64,000 nt of DNA from Rapana venosa (lineage: Eukaryota > Mollusca > Gastropoda > Neogastropoda > Muricidae), in the NCBI GenBank assembly GCA_028751875.1, contig CM054153.1:9784664-9848663 (forward strand), given 5' to 3'. The notes beneath the pieces were generated by a model. It made no database searches, was not told the DNA's origin, and was given only the letters and a program-made list of their open reading frames with translations. Shown here piece by piece: positions 1 to 11,822 of this stretch; positions within the stretch are counted from its first letter, which is position 1, and each line of letters opens with the position of its first letter. The translations under genes were made by a program, and so were the position numbers.

Positions 1-791
1 ATGGTGTCTCTGGTCATCCAGCCATTGGCTGTCGCACATACACGAACATTGTCTGGCACTCTCAGCTGCAAAAAAACCCGGGGTGGAATGTTCCCATTTC
101 TCTCTAGCAGGATCACAAAAGCTGGCAATTTGGTTCCATCCGCTGCCGCCGTAAGTGCCACCGTGAAGCCTCGTTTTTCAGCCTTTGTGCTCTTGATTCT
201 AACTTGTTTGGCACCTTTCTTGTTGTTGGTACAGGCTGGCATCATGTCAAACCGGACCATCGTCTGATCCATGTTCATGATGTTGAACAGAGGATAAGCA
301 TGGCGATGACGTAGTCGCAGAACGTTCTGTCGGAACTGTAGAAGTTGATCCTCAAAGTCTGCAGGGACCTTTTGGCTTGAGCTGGTTCTCTGTCTACAAG
401 ACACCAAGTGACGCTGTTTCCAACGACTTAACCACATGTCTGATGCCAAGAAGCCCACCACATTGAAAGCACCTGCCAGTTCCATCGCTTTCCGTTGTAA
501 GTCCTTGTTTCGCACTACCCTGCCTTCAGATCTTTCATCTTCCAGATAACGCAGCACACCTTGGTCGTCATGTTCAGATCTAACTGCTGGTCCTTCCGAC
601 AGTTTCCGTTTTTGTTTGTCTTTTCCGTACTGCTGTTCAAGTCTATCTCTGTTTTCACTCCATTCCCTGATCCTCTTCCTATCCACAGAAAATTCACGGG
701 CACACTCCGAAACATTCCCACATGCTTCGTTATCCAGATACTGGAGGGCTTGCAATTTGAAAGACACAGTGTAAGACTGTCTCTTCGGCAT
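1..791 (-). CDS. Pogo/Tigger-type DDE transposase, N-terminal 263 codons (runs off window)
   Basis: I translated the minus strand from the ATG at 791-789; the frame stays open for 263 codons to base 1, so the 3' part is missing from the window. The N-terminus (MPKRQSYTVSFKLQALQYL) resembles the Brinker/CENP-B-like helix-turn-helix of pogo proteins. A second DNA-binding stretch follows around residues 90-140 (GRVVRNKDLQRKAMELA, then WLSRWKQRH). The catalytic domain begins near residue 175 with NMDQTMVRFDMM, containing the probable first catalytic Asp, then KKGAKQVRIKSTKAEKRGFT and ALTAAADGTKLPAFV, hallmarks of the DDE_1 superfamily. Such enzymes cut and paste the element at TA targets in the nucleus. 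No stop or frameshift is visible, so the copy may be young or domesticated; the remaining catalytic Asp residues are outside the window. Confidence 0.88.
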   Translation of the reverse strand, partial: MPKRQSYTVSFKLQALQYLDNEACGNVSECAREFSVDRKRIREWSENRDRLEQQYGKDKQKRKLSEGPAVRSEHDDQGVLRYLEDERSEGRVVRNKDLQRKAMELAGAFNVVGFLASDMWLSRWKQRHLVSCRQRTSSSQKVPADFEDQLLQFRQNVLRLRHRHAYPLFNIMNMDQTMVRFDMMPACTNNKKGAKQVRIKSTKAEKRGFTVALTAAADGTKLPAFVILLERNGNIPPRVFLQLRVPDNVRVCATANGWMTRDT

Positions 792-1054
792 TTTGCAAAA
801 ATAGCACAAAGAGATTCAAGAACCAACTTCCGGCCACCAGGAAGTGTCCTCAAAGTACCGGTAGGTCACTGACAGACAAAAGACGTCAGTGGAAAAAGCA
901 TGACGTAATTTTAATTCACTTTGTCGGGGATGGGTGGGAGTGAGGAGAGGGGACAAAGAATAAGAAAAAAGGAAAGAAACACGAAAAGGTAAAGGGGAAA
1001 AAGATGACTGCACAAATCTTAGTGAAAGTGAGCCTAGTCTCTTTGAAAAAAGCA

Positions 1055-1160
1055 GGGTGGGCGTTTGCTGGGTAGTTACCCCTGTGCACAACTTTTGGCC
1101 CAAGTGGGGGGGTGGGCGTTTGCTAGATGGTGGGCTTATGCTAGGGATTTTACGGTACTA
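1055..1160. repeat. Subterminal repeats and probable end of the pogo element
   Basis: The motif GGGTGGGCGTTTGCT occurs at 1055-1069 and again at 1110-1124, and a variant GGTGGGCTTATGCT lies at 1129-1142, followed by TTTTACGGTA at about 1148-1157. Reiterated subterminal motifs next to a short terminal sequence are common transposase-binding arrangements in pogo-like elements. It lies about 270-370 bp upstream of the transposase start, as expected for the 5' end. The other terminus is outside the window, so an inverted repeat cannot be confirmed. Confidence 0.4.
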
Positions 1161-1205
1161 GAAAAGTACCCCTCACCCCCATCCCACCCCTAAAAGTGTA
1201 TGAAG

Positions 1206-1520
1206 TTTATTATTCTTTTATTTCGAAAATAATGAAATAAGCACTTAGATGCTTTTTTACATCCAGTCCCCATATGTATGCAGTTTTGTCAATTTTGTCA
1301 CCCGTTCTCACTGACATACAATGGCCTACTCTTTCAAAAAGCTGAACAAGATTTAACATGTGTGCATGATGTTCTGGGTGCGTTCGCTTACGAGGCCTTG
1401 GTTTATAGCCTCATCTGAAGATCTTTTGGGGAGGGTGGAGTCTGCACTGATGTTAACTCCAGGGGAAAATATCCCCTTCACCGGGATTTGAACCCGGGTT
1501 GTCTGCTGTCTAGCTCTCCA
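1206..1520 (-). repeat. SINE-A copy (minus), tRNA-like head at 1470-1520
   Basis: Read on the minus strand, it has a tRNA-like box-B segment (GGGTTCAAATCCC), then GGAGTTAACATCAGTGCAGA, then GATGAGGCTATAAAC, a central part shared with copies at 25.3, 33.4, 38.3, 53.4, 53.8 and 62.3 kb, and a tail with TGCTTATT...ATAAAAGAATAA. I call this family SINE-A here. It is not a functional tRNA because no acceptor-stem pairing is visible. Confidence 0.75.
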
Positions 1521-1942
1521 CAGAGTATACGTGTCAAGTCTTCATCCCCGCCACACCTCTCCAGTTTTTGGAGAATATTTTTTTGTCCAGTGTGCTTCGA
1601 CTGTTGAGTCATTAATAACATCCACACAGTTTCACAGGCAAGCAAAATGTTTACCACACTACAACCAGAAAATCTCCTCTGAAGAGAGCTGTTCAAAATG
1701 AGGAATGAATCCCTGAGAATCTCGGAGCCTTCCTTAATTAATGCCACACGAAGATGTCATACTCATACCTATGAAATTCTTCTGAAATCAAGCCTCCCCC
1801 TGCCAAACATTTGTGAAAAAAATCCTGAGAACAAAATTCATACACAGTTCATGTCACAACTCAGTTTTTGACAATTGCAGGTGAAAATTTTAAATCCTCA
1901 ATACCAAGACTATTTTTCATGGTGTAACAAAATTTTCACACG

Positions 1943-1988
<46 letters not shown>

Positions 1989-2887
1989 AAACAACATACA
2001 AGCAATCAAAATCCATGACAATTATGCCATCTGCAAAGCACTTGCAAAATGTGGGGTTTTTTTAAAAATGCACCCAAACTCACTAATTATACATATGTGC
2101 CCCAAAAGTATGCATACAAACACATTCACTCACATACACATGTGCACTTGATCATTGGATTTCAAATGTGATACACATAAATTCTCTCTCTCTTTCTCTC
2201 TCTCCAAAATGTTTACCCTTTTGGGGGGATTTTTCCTTTTTTGTGTGTGGAAAAGTCCCCATGAAAAGCACACGAGTACTGATCTCTCTGCCTCATGACT
2301 TTAGAAGGCGAGAAAAAAAGAAAAAAGATACAAGAAGCACTGGAGATACGAAGTACCTGAGACAGATATAAGGCAAGAGGCTCTTCACTCTTTGAAGTCA
2401 CTCTGTAGATAAATCATACACCTTTGGCAGCTCTAACATCACAAAGTGTCGTGTTGCATGCCTGGCTACAGCCATTTTCAGGGTTGTTGTTTTTTCCAAA
2501 ATGATGGGACACTACTCAGGCTGTCACATCAACCATTTCTCTTGATCAGAGTTCTTTGCCTTTAAAAATAGTTTACTTGTCACTTGTCCTTTGTGTACAC
2601 ATTTTTCTTTTGCTCTTCCTTTTCATATCTGTCAGTAGTTTACTGAGAGTTATGCTTTTTGTTTCTCTATAGCTCAAAAGAGTTAATGGGAATAAACCAC
2701 AGTGAATTTGTGAATCTGAAACAGCCATTTCAGCTATATCGTAAACTGTTTCCTCGAAATGGAAAATTATGCTGGCACATAAGAAGTTTCATTCTTTTTG
2801 TCAGTTAAGCTGGCAGCCGGTACATTCTTCAATTCAAACCTGATCTGTGTGGTTGATGAAATGTTAGCAGGAGTGAAATCAATCCAT

Positions 2888-2923
<36 letters not shown>

Positions 2924-3218
2924 TGGATGAGCTGAGGGAGTACTTACACCTTCTGGAGGCAAGCATGCGAGTGTGCCACTTCCAACAAAACACATGATAA
3001 AGATACAGACAAAATCATTTGCCACTATTAAAAAGCTCAAACACGAAGGATCGAAACAGACTCCTGCAACTAACTCTAATGTGTGTTAATAGCTTGAGCT
3101 AAAACATGACCCGAAATATACTGTGACACCATTGTGTTTTTAACCGTTTTTCTTCTCTCTCTCTTTTCTTTTTTTCTTTCTCTAACTTAAACTAGCACAA
3201 ACTATTTCTCAGTGATAT
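1521..3218. other. Non-coding: AT and GT microsatellites
   Basis: No coding homology was recognised. The stretch contains an (AT)20 run at 1947-1986, a CT-rich run at 2182-2204 and a (GT)n run at 2891-2919. It is the region downstream of the claudin-like gene. Confidence 0.7.
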
Positions 3219-3224
3219 TTTATT
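3219..3224 (-). promoter_or_regulatory. Candidate poly(A) signal of the claudin-like gene
   Basis: AATAAA on the minus strand, about 155 bases after the TAA stop at 3382-3380. It is the first canonical hexamer downstream of the stop that I found. A (GAG)n stretch (3351-3376) lies in the inferred 3' UTR. Confidence 0.5.
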
Positions 3225-3379
3225 TTCAAATCAATTCTTTTTATATCAACTAATCTAACACACAAATGGGTAGGACATTCCAAAAACAACAAAATCCAAA
3301 CCCAAAAACAACCCAACAACAACAAAACTGGCTGGGCCGAGCGGGTGACCACTCTCCTCCTCCTCCTCCTCCTCCAGCT

Positions 3380-3762
3380 TTACACAGTGTGGGTGGCTGC
3401 AGTCTGGCCGCAGCCCGCACACTCCCGTGCAGAGTAGCCCCACCCCAGCTGCTCCACACACACGGCATCCTCGGGGTGGGGCCAGCTGCCTCCTTCTCCG
3501 TGCACGCAGCTCTGAGCGTGCTGCACAGTCACCACACCACCAGCCTCCTCCTCCTCCACGCCTGCCGCCCCGTCGCCGGCCATCAAGCCCCCCAGCGTGA
3601 AGCCGATGACCATCAGCACAAAGGAGCTGACCAGGACTAAGCCACCCCCCACAGCCCCGGGGCCAAAGGCCCAGCTGTACCGGATGTCCCTCTCCGGCAG
3701 GTTGTGTCGCAACGTGTCGATTTGTTCCGCGCTCCAGGCAACACTCGCGACGCCACACACGC
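3380..3762 (-). CDS. Claudin-like gene, exon 3 (rest of TM3, loop 2, TM4, tail)
   Basis: The acceptor TACTGCAG ends at 3763. The exon starts with the two bases completing Gly113, then VCGVASVAWSAEQ finishes TM3; RHNLPERDIRYSW is the second extracellular loop and GGGLVLVSSFVLMVIGFTLG is TM4. The stop TAA is at 3382-3380. This frame was preferred over an overlapping longer minus frame (3255-3773) because only it gives a hydrophobic TM4 and the right splice phase. Confidence 0.82.
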
Positions 3763-4432
3763 CTGCAGTACAAAAAACCAGGAAAGTTAGCATATATACA
3801 TAGTAATGATAAGTTATACGTAAGGAAGGATCGATGATAACAATAACCAATAATGGCGATAGTAATATCAGTAAAGATGACGACGGTGATGATAAGGTAT
3901 GGAGGCTAACATACCCTGCCCTGGAAAGCAAGAAGTGTGAGTTTGAATCCCGTTTAAGCCCCACACACACTCCCTCACCCAGCGCCCCCCCTATGATGAC
4001 CATCCACTAGACCTGAGATGATCAACCAAGTTCCTGTGTGCAACATACATTCAAGGCATGTAAAAGAACCCACAGCAACAAGAGAGCTCAAAAAAATTAT
4101 GTCTGAAAAACAACAACCCCACTCTGGTAAGGAAACAAATACATGTACATAAACATGAAGATGAGAAATTGGGGGTGGGGTCGTGGTGGTGGTAATAAAA
4201 GGGTGATGCCACTCTTGTGGTGATGTTTGCTCTCCCAGGGGAGAGCAGCCCAAATGTAATGCAGAGAAAATCTGCTGTGACTGCTGAAGGTGGTATAAAA
4301 TACAATCATGGCGGTGATGATGATGATGATGGTAATGCCGACAACTATAATAATACTATATACAGTATCAATGCAAATCATGGCACTTTGCTTACATCTT
4401 TTACTCTGGCACAAGTGGGTAGTGTACACACA

Positions 4433-4466
<34 letters not shown>

Positions 4467-6427
4467 TTATATATAAATGTACACGACACTCATAATCATA
4501 CATACATACACAAACTCATAAACACAGATGGACACATTGTTTGATTTGTAAAGATCTAACAGGTATAAATCTCCCAGGGAGACAACTAAGAAAAGGTGTC
4601 TGCTCATATGAATTCTTTGTCTATAGTTTGTTTTTTTCTTGTTTGGTTTTTTTTTTTTGGTTCCTCAGCTAGAGCTCCAAGGTTCACTGATGGCGAGATT
4701 TTGTGTATGCTTCTGCTTACCCATCATCAAGTTTGCCGCAGTGCGACTTCAAGAATGAAGTCTACATATGACACCAGATGACAAAACGGATGACAAAACT
4801 GCATACACACGGGGACTAGATGTAAAAAAGCACACGAGTGCTTATTCCATTATCCTGGAAATAAAATAGCAACTAACCAACCAGCCAGTGTGCCTGCAAT
4901 TTTCAAAATGTTGTCATCTGTTCCTACCAGCACAAAATTGGCATCCTCTTCTGAAAGGCAAAACGGGTTAAACATGCACCCATCCCCGGAATCTGAATGC
5001 AGCTACCTTCCATGGTGGGCCAAAATGGTCGCATACGCAAAGTCTCACCATTGACGAACCTCAGAGCTGTAGCTGATGAACAGGGAAAAACCCAACAAAC
5101 ATGTGTCCAAGATGTTCTGATTGTGTTTGTACACACTACTTTAGTTAAACAGTCACATGTATCCGAAGGACTCTCAGAAGAGTGGAGTCAGTACTGATGT
5201 TCAGTCCAGGGGGAAAATTCCCTGTGAATGGACACTGTGGAAGTGACTCAACAGCCAGATCACAAGCTACAGGTACGTTCTGACCACGGTACCTTGTTTC
5301 TTAGTATGACCATTCTTTTCAAGCTGTGATCTGTCTTGATGATTCAAAGCAGACTGGTATCATGCTGGTACATCACTGCATACATTTATATGTACACAAG
5401 TACATGTGCGTGCACACACAACACATAGCATATAGCTACACACACATGCATAGTGTTTTAAGACATTTTCAAAAGTTTGTCACACACACACACACACTTA
5501 CAGGCCAATATCTCTGCTGTACTATCCATTTGAAGTTACAAGAATGCAAAATTTTTACCACTCAGACCCTTAAAATCTCTTTCAGTTCAAACACTTTTCC
5601 ACAGTTCATATTAAAACAAGCACAAAAATACATTCTCCACATTCAAATACAAAACATCAACACATGTTACGGACACCTCATTCAAACGAAAAAATCCACG
5701 ATACGGACGCCTCGTGAATTCAAACATTCAAATAAAAACATCCACATATCATGTTATGGACACCTCATTCAGATTCAGACATAGTGATGAAATTCAAGCA
5801 CTTCTAAGCACATCTGGAAACAAACAGCAAGCTTCTTTCTTTTTTAAAAAATGTTTTAAAGACTTTAATTATAGTTTAAAGGATCACTTTTTTTTTAATC
5901 ATGAATTTTTCAGGGATGATTTTTGAATCAAAGACCAAAACCTTTTTTTTAACTTTGAAGCTTGCTAGCCCTAGGTTGGCAGTCTGTGCTATCATTAAAT
6001 TTGAAGATACATATATAGTGTTAGAAAAAACAACACACACACACACACCACACCACAACACACACCACAACACACAACAAAACACACACACAACAAAACA
6101 CACCACAACACACACACACACACAACAACACACACAAAAAAACCCCAGAAAGATGCAAGGACTCACCACTTCCCCATGAAATGATACCAATGGACAATAA
6201 ATCCTGCTGCAGGCAAGACACACCACAGAAGAGAAGGAGAATGAGCAAGCAGCATAAGGCCAGGCAAATCACGCCCACACACGCCAGCTTTTCAGGAAAC
6301 AGCAAGAACCATTCTAGAGAACAGAAATGGAGAACACAAACTGAACAATGGAGAAAAAAACAAACTGAACAATTGAGAAAACAAACTGAAATACAGTAAC
6401 TTCTGCATGGTGTGTGTGTATGTCACT

Positions 6428-6458
<31 letters not shown>

Positions 6459-9400
6459 TGTAGTGTGTGTGACTGTGTGTGTGTGTGTGTGTCACTGTGT
6501 GTGTGTGTGTGTGCGCGCACACACATGCGCACGATTACATCATGGTGAACATCACACCCACCACCAATCAAGTGTTAAGTTTGCAAAGACCAGTTTTCCA
6601 GGAGCTAATATCAGAAACAGCCATGAGCTTGTGATGATGACCTTGGCTTCAGACTCTGCCTCAAGAGTTTCAAGAAGCAGGGCAACACTGTTGTTACATC
6701 AGCAGCGATAGATAGGAGAAAAATTTGCCACACCTCTCATTCTTGACAATCAGGACAATCACCAAAGTTGATACCTTGAATCCTGATCAACAGCTTCAAT
6801 GCTGCTTTGACCAAAACAGCCAACAACATTCTTAGCAAACACCAGCCAACACAGTAGCCCTGGGTGGTCACAGAAGACATACTAACTTGAGCTGCGCGAC
6901 AAACGCAGAGAACTGAAGCAAAGGAAGCAAGGGGCTGAAGGTGCAAAACTGAACGGAGAAGCCATTCAAAGCAAAGGAAACATGGAACGAAGAACAATGC
7001 CACGTTACACACCAAAACCTGCAGAATAACAACAGCAAGAAAACCTACCAGTTTGTGAAAGATCAGACAAGCTCAAAACAAGAAAGAACCACTACTATCC
7101 ATGACAATGCAAGGAAATGCATCTCTCACAGAAGAACTAGATATTCCAAGGAGGTGGACAGAGTGATGCTCTGAACTGTACACACACAGCATTAGGAGAT
7201 CTATAGGTGCTAGATATACGATATATCCCTCCACCAACCAACCACGACAGCTACCCCATCCTAAGGGAAGAAGTTGAAGCTGCAGTAAACTCACTCAAGA
7301 AGAAAGAGAAGTCAGCAGGAGTGGACAACATTCCATCAAAGCTAATCCAGGCAGGACGAGAGGCCGTGATAGACGCGTTACTTATCGTCTGCAATAAGAT
7401 CTGGTGGACAGGGAAGTGGCCAACACCTTTGACACATTCCCTGATTATCACTCTCCTGAAGAAACTATTCCAAAAACTACTGTACCATCATCCTGATCAG
7501 CCATCCAAATTAAGTCATGCTAAGAATCCTCCAAAATGGACTGAAGCCAAAAGGTCAGGAGATCATCAAAGAAGAACAGTAAACACAAAACAGGCAGGTT
7601 TCAGAGCAGGCTGGAGCACAACAGAGCACATTTTCAATCTTGGAATTAATCTTTGAGAAGTATTTGTAACATCAGCAAGATCACTGGACTTCAAGAAGGC
7701 ATTCGACTGATTCAGTGATTGTGGCATACTGCTTTGCAGGCAACCATAGGGCTATATAATCGCTTTGATTTGTTTGCTTTGCAAGATTCAGCACTCTAGA
7801 AATTCTATATTGTATCAATCCCAACATAAGAACCACGTAGTGCTTGAATGTAGTGTATTGCATTGTGTTGAGTCGTATTTTGTGTTATCATACTGTACCT
7901 TATAGTGCAATAATCATATTGTATCATACAGCATTTATCATCTTTTACTCCATTATTTTACAGCATTATATTCTTTTGGGTTTATATACCTCGGCTAGAG
8001 CTCTGTAGTTTACCAATGGTAAGATTTTTGTGTATGCAACCATTTTTGCCCACCATTAAGGTAGCTCTGCATTTTGACATTAGGGATGATGTCTATTTAA
8101 ATAAACACAACGCAGATGTGCATGTTTTTAAAAAAAACTTTTTTCAATTTCTTTGGCTAGACTAGAGCTCTGAGTTTCACCAATGGGCAATGGTGAGATT
8201 TATATATGCGACTGCTTTTCCCCCCACCATTAAAGTCGCCGTGTTCCAACTTTAGGGATACAATTGGGAAATGAACCTACCAATTTTGCCAGGACAGCCG
8301 GGAGGTACCTTCCTGCTCTTTCCAATTTTCAAGTGTCAGGCATTCTTTCAACATGCACAAACCCATATTCGCACATGGGTTTGACTGGTTTAGAATTTCC
8401 TCTGAAGACCTGACATTCAGTTCAAATTTCCCATCAAACTGGAAAGGACTAGGTTGAGGTTCAAACCTAGAACCTCAAGGTTTACTTGGAAGTTGGTAGG
8501 CAGGTGGATGTCTAAGCTGTCCTGAAACCTTCCTTCTTATATATGTGTGGGTTGTTTTGTGTGTTGTTGTTGTTTGTTTTGTTGTTTGTTTGTGGGTTTT
8601 TTGGTGGGGGAGGGGGGGGGGGGGGGGGGGGGGCAAAGAAATCTATATCAGTGGTTTGCCATTGCCTTCTGATAATACTTACATCCCTCTCCTGTTACTA
8701 GCCTAAGCAGTACCCAGGTGGCACCAGTAGCAGAAGTAGGACTTGTGTCTATAATGCCACAGCAGGATCCTAAAGACTGTGGCAATCACACAACAATCGC
8801 CATTACTGGCGTTAGTCGTTACGAGTCATACCAACAAAATTCTCTTGATAATCACCCTCAACAGAATGAAAAATAAAATATCGGGATGTTTGTCAGGTAA
8901 ATGCCAAAAAGACCAAAGTGATGCACAGTAAGGGTACAGTCACCCTTCAGAATATCAAAATTAATCAAAGAGATCTGGAATTCATTCATAGTTTCAAATA
9001 TTTAGGCTCTGTGTAAATGAGAATAATTACAATGGCTCCTGTCTCCTGGGCCTCAAGGTTCAGTGCAAGCGCAACGCATAGCCACTCCTGAACACGTCAT
9101 CCCTTACCTGCTCGTGGTGAGGCCTACTTTTGCAGACAAGGGCAATGGCGAAGGGCAAATGTTCAGCACCCTTTAAAAATAACTGTTCACTCCACTGCCT
9201 TGTGGATTAGAGTTTTTACTCAAAGGCTACGTCTCATTGCGGATACCAATGAGTTGGCGTCAGGAAGGGCATCCGGCCATGAAAGTCCTCGCTCCAAACA
9301 AAAACAAATGATGAGTCAAATTCAAACAATGGCCCCCAGTACCCGGCAGCTCTTAAATGGGCAGGGGGTGCGAAGAATCTCCGGTCTCTACAAACCAAAG

Positions 9401-11588
9401 ATAAAAATTGGATAAGCAAATGTTGGGTCACTTCACGGAAGATCGTTGGAAGTGATTGAGATGCTCAAACGAAGAAAAATAGGTATTTGTGCAATACAGG
9501 AAGTTCGATACAAAGGAGAAGGATGTCAAATGTTAGGAGTTGGTGAGGACAGGTACAAGCTTTGGTGGAGTGGAGGAAAAGAGAACGAACACGGAGTCGG
9601 CCTACTTGTCCATGAAAACTGGCTTGAAAATGTTGTCAAAATAGAAAGATGAAGCGGTAGCTCAATGAACATGAAAATAGTTTGTGGAAAAAGATCCTAC
9701 ATGTGATCTCTGCTTTTGCGTCGCAGGTGGGTAGACCAGAAGAAGAGAAAGCTGACTTCTGGGAAAAACTAGGTGAGAAACTGGCTGAAATACCAGAAAA
9801 AGACATTGTCATCGTAGCAGATTTGAATGGACACGTTGGCAAGGACAGAACTGGATATGAAGATGTTATGGGCAGGTACAACTTTGGAGATCGAAATCAA
9901 GAACTGAAGAAGGAGAAACAATTCTTCAGCTATGCCAACAGAATAGCTTACGAATCTTGAATACGTTCTTCAACGGAAAGCAGACCACCACATCATAAAA
10001 AGAGCAATGAACTTCATAGTGGATGGAAAGAGACCAAAGGAAAGACCTTGCAAAACCTGGGCTACCTGTATTGCAGATGATCTCAGAGAAAGGGGCATAA
10101 ATAAGGAGGAAGCTCAAAACAGAGAAGATAGAGAAGGTTCATCAATGTCAAACCTCCCCTGGGAGAAACATGACAAAAAAGGAAGATGAAGAAGCTCCTG
10201 TCTACAATATATCATGGCTAGAATCAGTATGGCCAAGCAAAAGATGATTCAATTAAACATTTGGAAAGACATTTTAGACAGAGGCATACCTAAATATCTC
10301 AAAATGTCGTCTTTCGGAAGAGACTCTAAACCAGTCGAACCCATGCATTTAGACTCATGCAAAACTCACGACAGCTGAAAAGTGGAAAGAGCAGGGGAAT
10401 ACTTTCCAACTATCCTGACAAAATTCGTAGGTTCAATTTCCAACTGAGGGTCAATATCTGGCCTACTGACCTGATGATGAGAGATAAACTTTTCGGACCC
10501 CTGGAGGACCTTCAGTGCACTGCACCATTTGTCAGGGCCTCAGGAGTTGCTGTCTGAGCGTTTGAAGAAGAAGAAGAAGAAGAATTTCCAACTACATCCC
10601 TAAAGTCAAAATGTACAGTTACCTTAGCAGCTTAAAGTTGGGAAAATAAAAACAGTTGCATATTATATACCCCAACAAAAACTCACCATTGGTAAAGCTT
10701 TGAAATCACTGCAAGGGTGAAAAAATCCAAAAGGGATCATTTGTCAAGTAGACACATGTCTCAAGCAGCTGGTGACATGATGTTCCATTTTAAACGGATA
10801 GTTCATATCCTCCAGCCACTCACCGACTCAGCATGAAGCCTTGCCTATGTCCATATTCATATTGTGTGCAGGAGCTCATGAATACATGTGTGATACATAA
10901 TGTACTTTGCATATATATTTATCAGATCACACACTTTCATTTTCAGACATCTGTGGTGGCACTCCATCCTCTGAAACATTTTGTGGCAGTTCCTTTTAAT
11001 AGGACATGTTTGTACGGGCCTTCCAAGTAAAAAAAGGGCACTAATCATTATCATCACGTGGAGTCTTACTCGGGTAGTTTGAGTAAAAAAAATAGCAGTG
11101 TCCCAATTTTTCTGTTTGTACTACTTGGGGATGGGATAGCTCAGTGTCAGAGCACTGCTTTCGGCTATCCGGGATTCCCCCAGCCAATGTTAAGCAGCGT
11201 CAAGTGTGGTTACTGGTTGCCACTTGGATGGGTGACCATTTGTGCGCCTTGGCTTCAGTACAGTATCCCAGTTCACCCAGCTGTAAATGGGTACTTGCCT
11301 CTTTAGGGTCAGGGAAAGTAAAGCAGGGAAGGTGAGGAGATGGGTGCCACCCTCAGTATGCTGGCCCCTAGCCTAGAGAAGTGAGATATCTCTAGAGACG
11401 CCTCACTCCCCTACCACCTTATAGGTTATTAAACCTTAGGGGGCACAGGATTTACCTTAAGTACCTTTTTACTACTTCTGCACTTGATCAAAGTTGAAAC
11501 ATCACTACATGGAAGTCAACAAATTCTGTCTGAAATCAAATACATAGCTTAATAAAGCTTTTAAGATGGTTATCAGTAGGGGCTCAGT

Positions 11589-11628
<40 letters not shown>

Positions 11629-11791
11629 AATGACAAATTCATTTCAGATAGAGACAGAGAGAGAGAGAGAGCGAGAGAGAGCGTTGGTTTTGTTTGCTTT
11701 ATACGATTTAGAGCACTATAAAAATTCCATCTCCATAAATATATTATCATTTACTATGGTTCTAATAAACCCACTACCCTGTCCTGACAAC

Positions 11792-11822
<31 letters not shown>

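Larger units (their letters stand above)
3763..6166. other. Intron 2 of the claudin-like gene: SINEs and CA repeats
   Basis: No exon was seen. It contains a repeat-F copy (about 4020-4310), an (AC)n run at 4424-4466, repeat-E fragments (4655-4760 plus; 4975-5090 minus) and SINE-A pieces (4765-4868 plus; 5095-5250 minus). It also holds a short region (about 5655-5785) in which a GGACACCTCATTCA-type phrase recurs. Confidence 0.65.

Noticed and set aside
3255..3773. Alternative 172-codon minus frame over claudin exon 3
   Set aside because: It has no transmembrane helix and the wrong splice phase; the frame ending at 3380 gives TM3-TM4.
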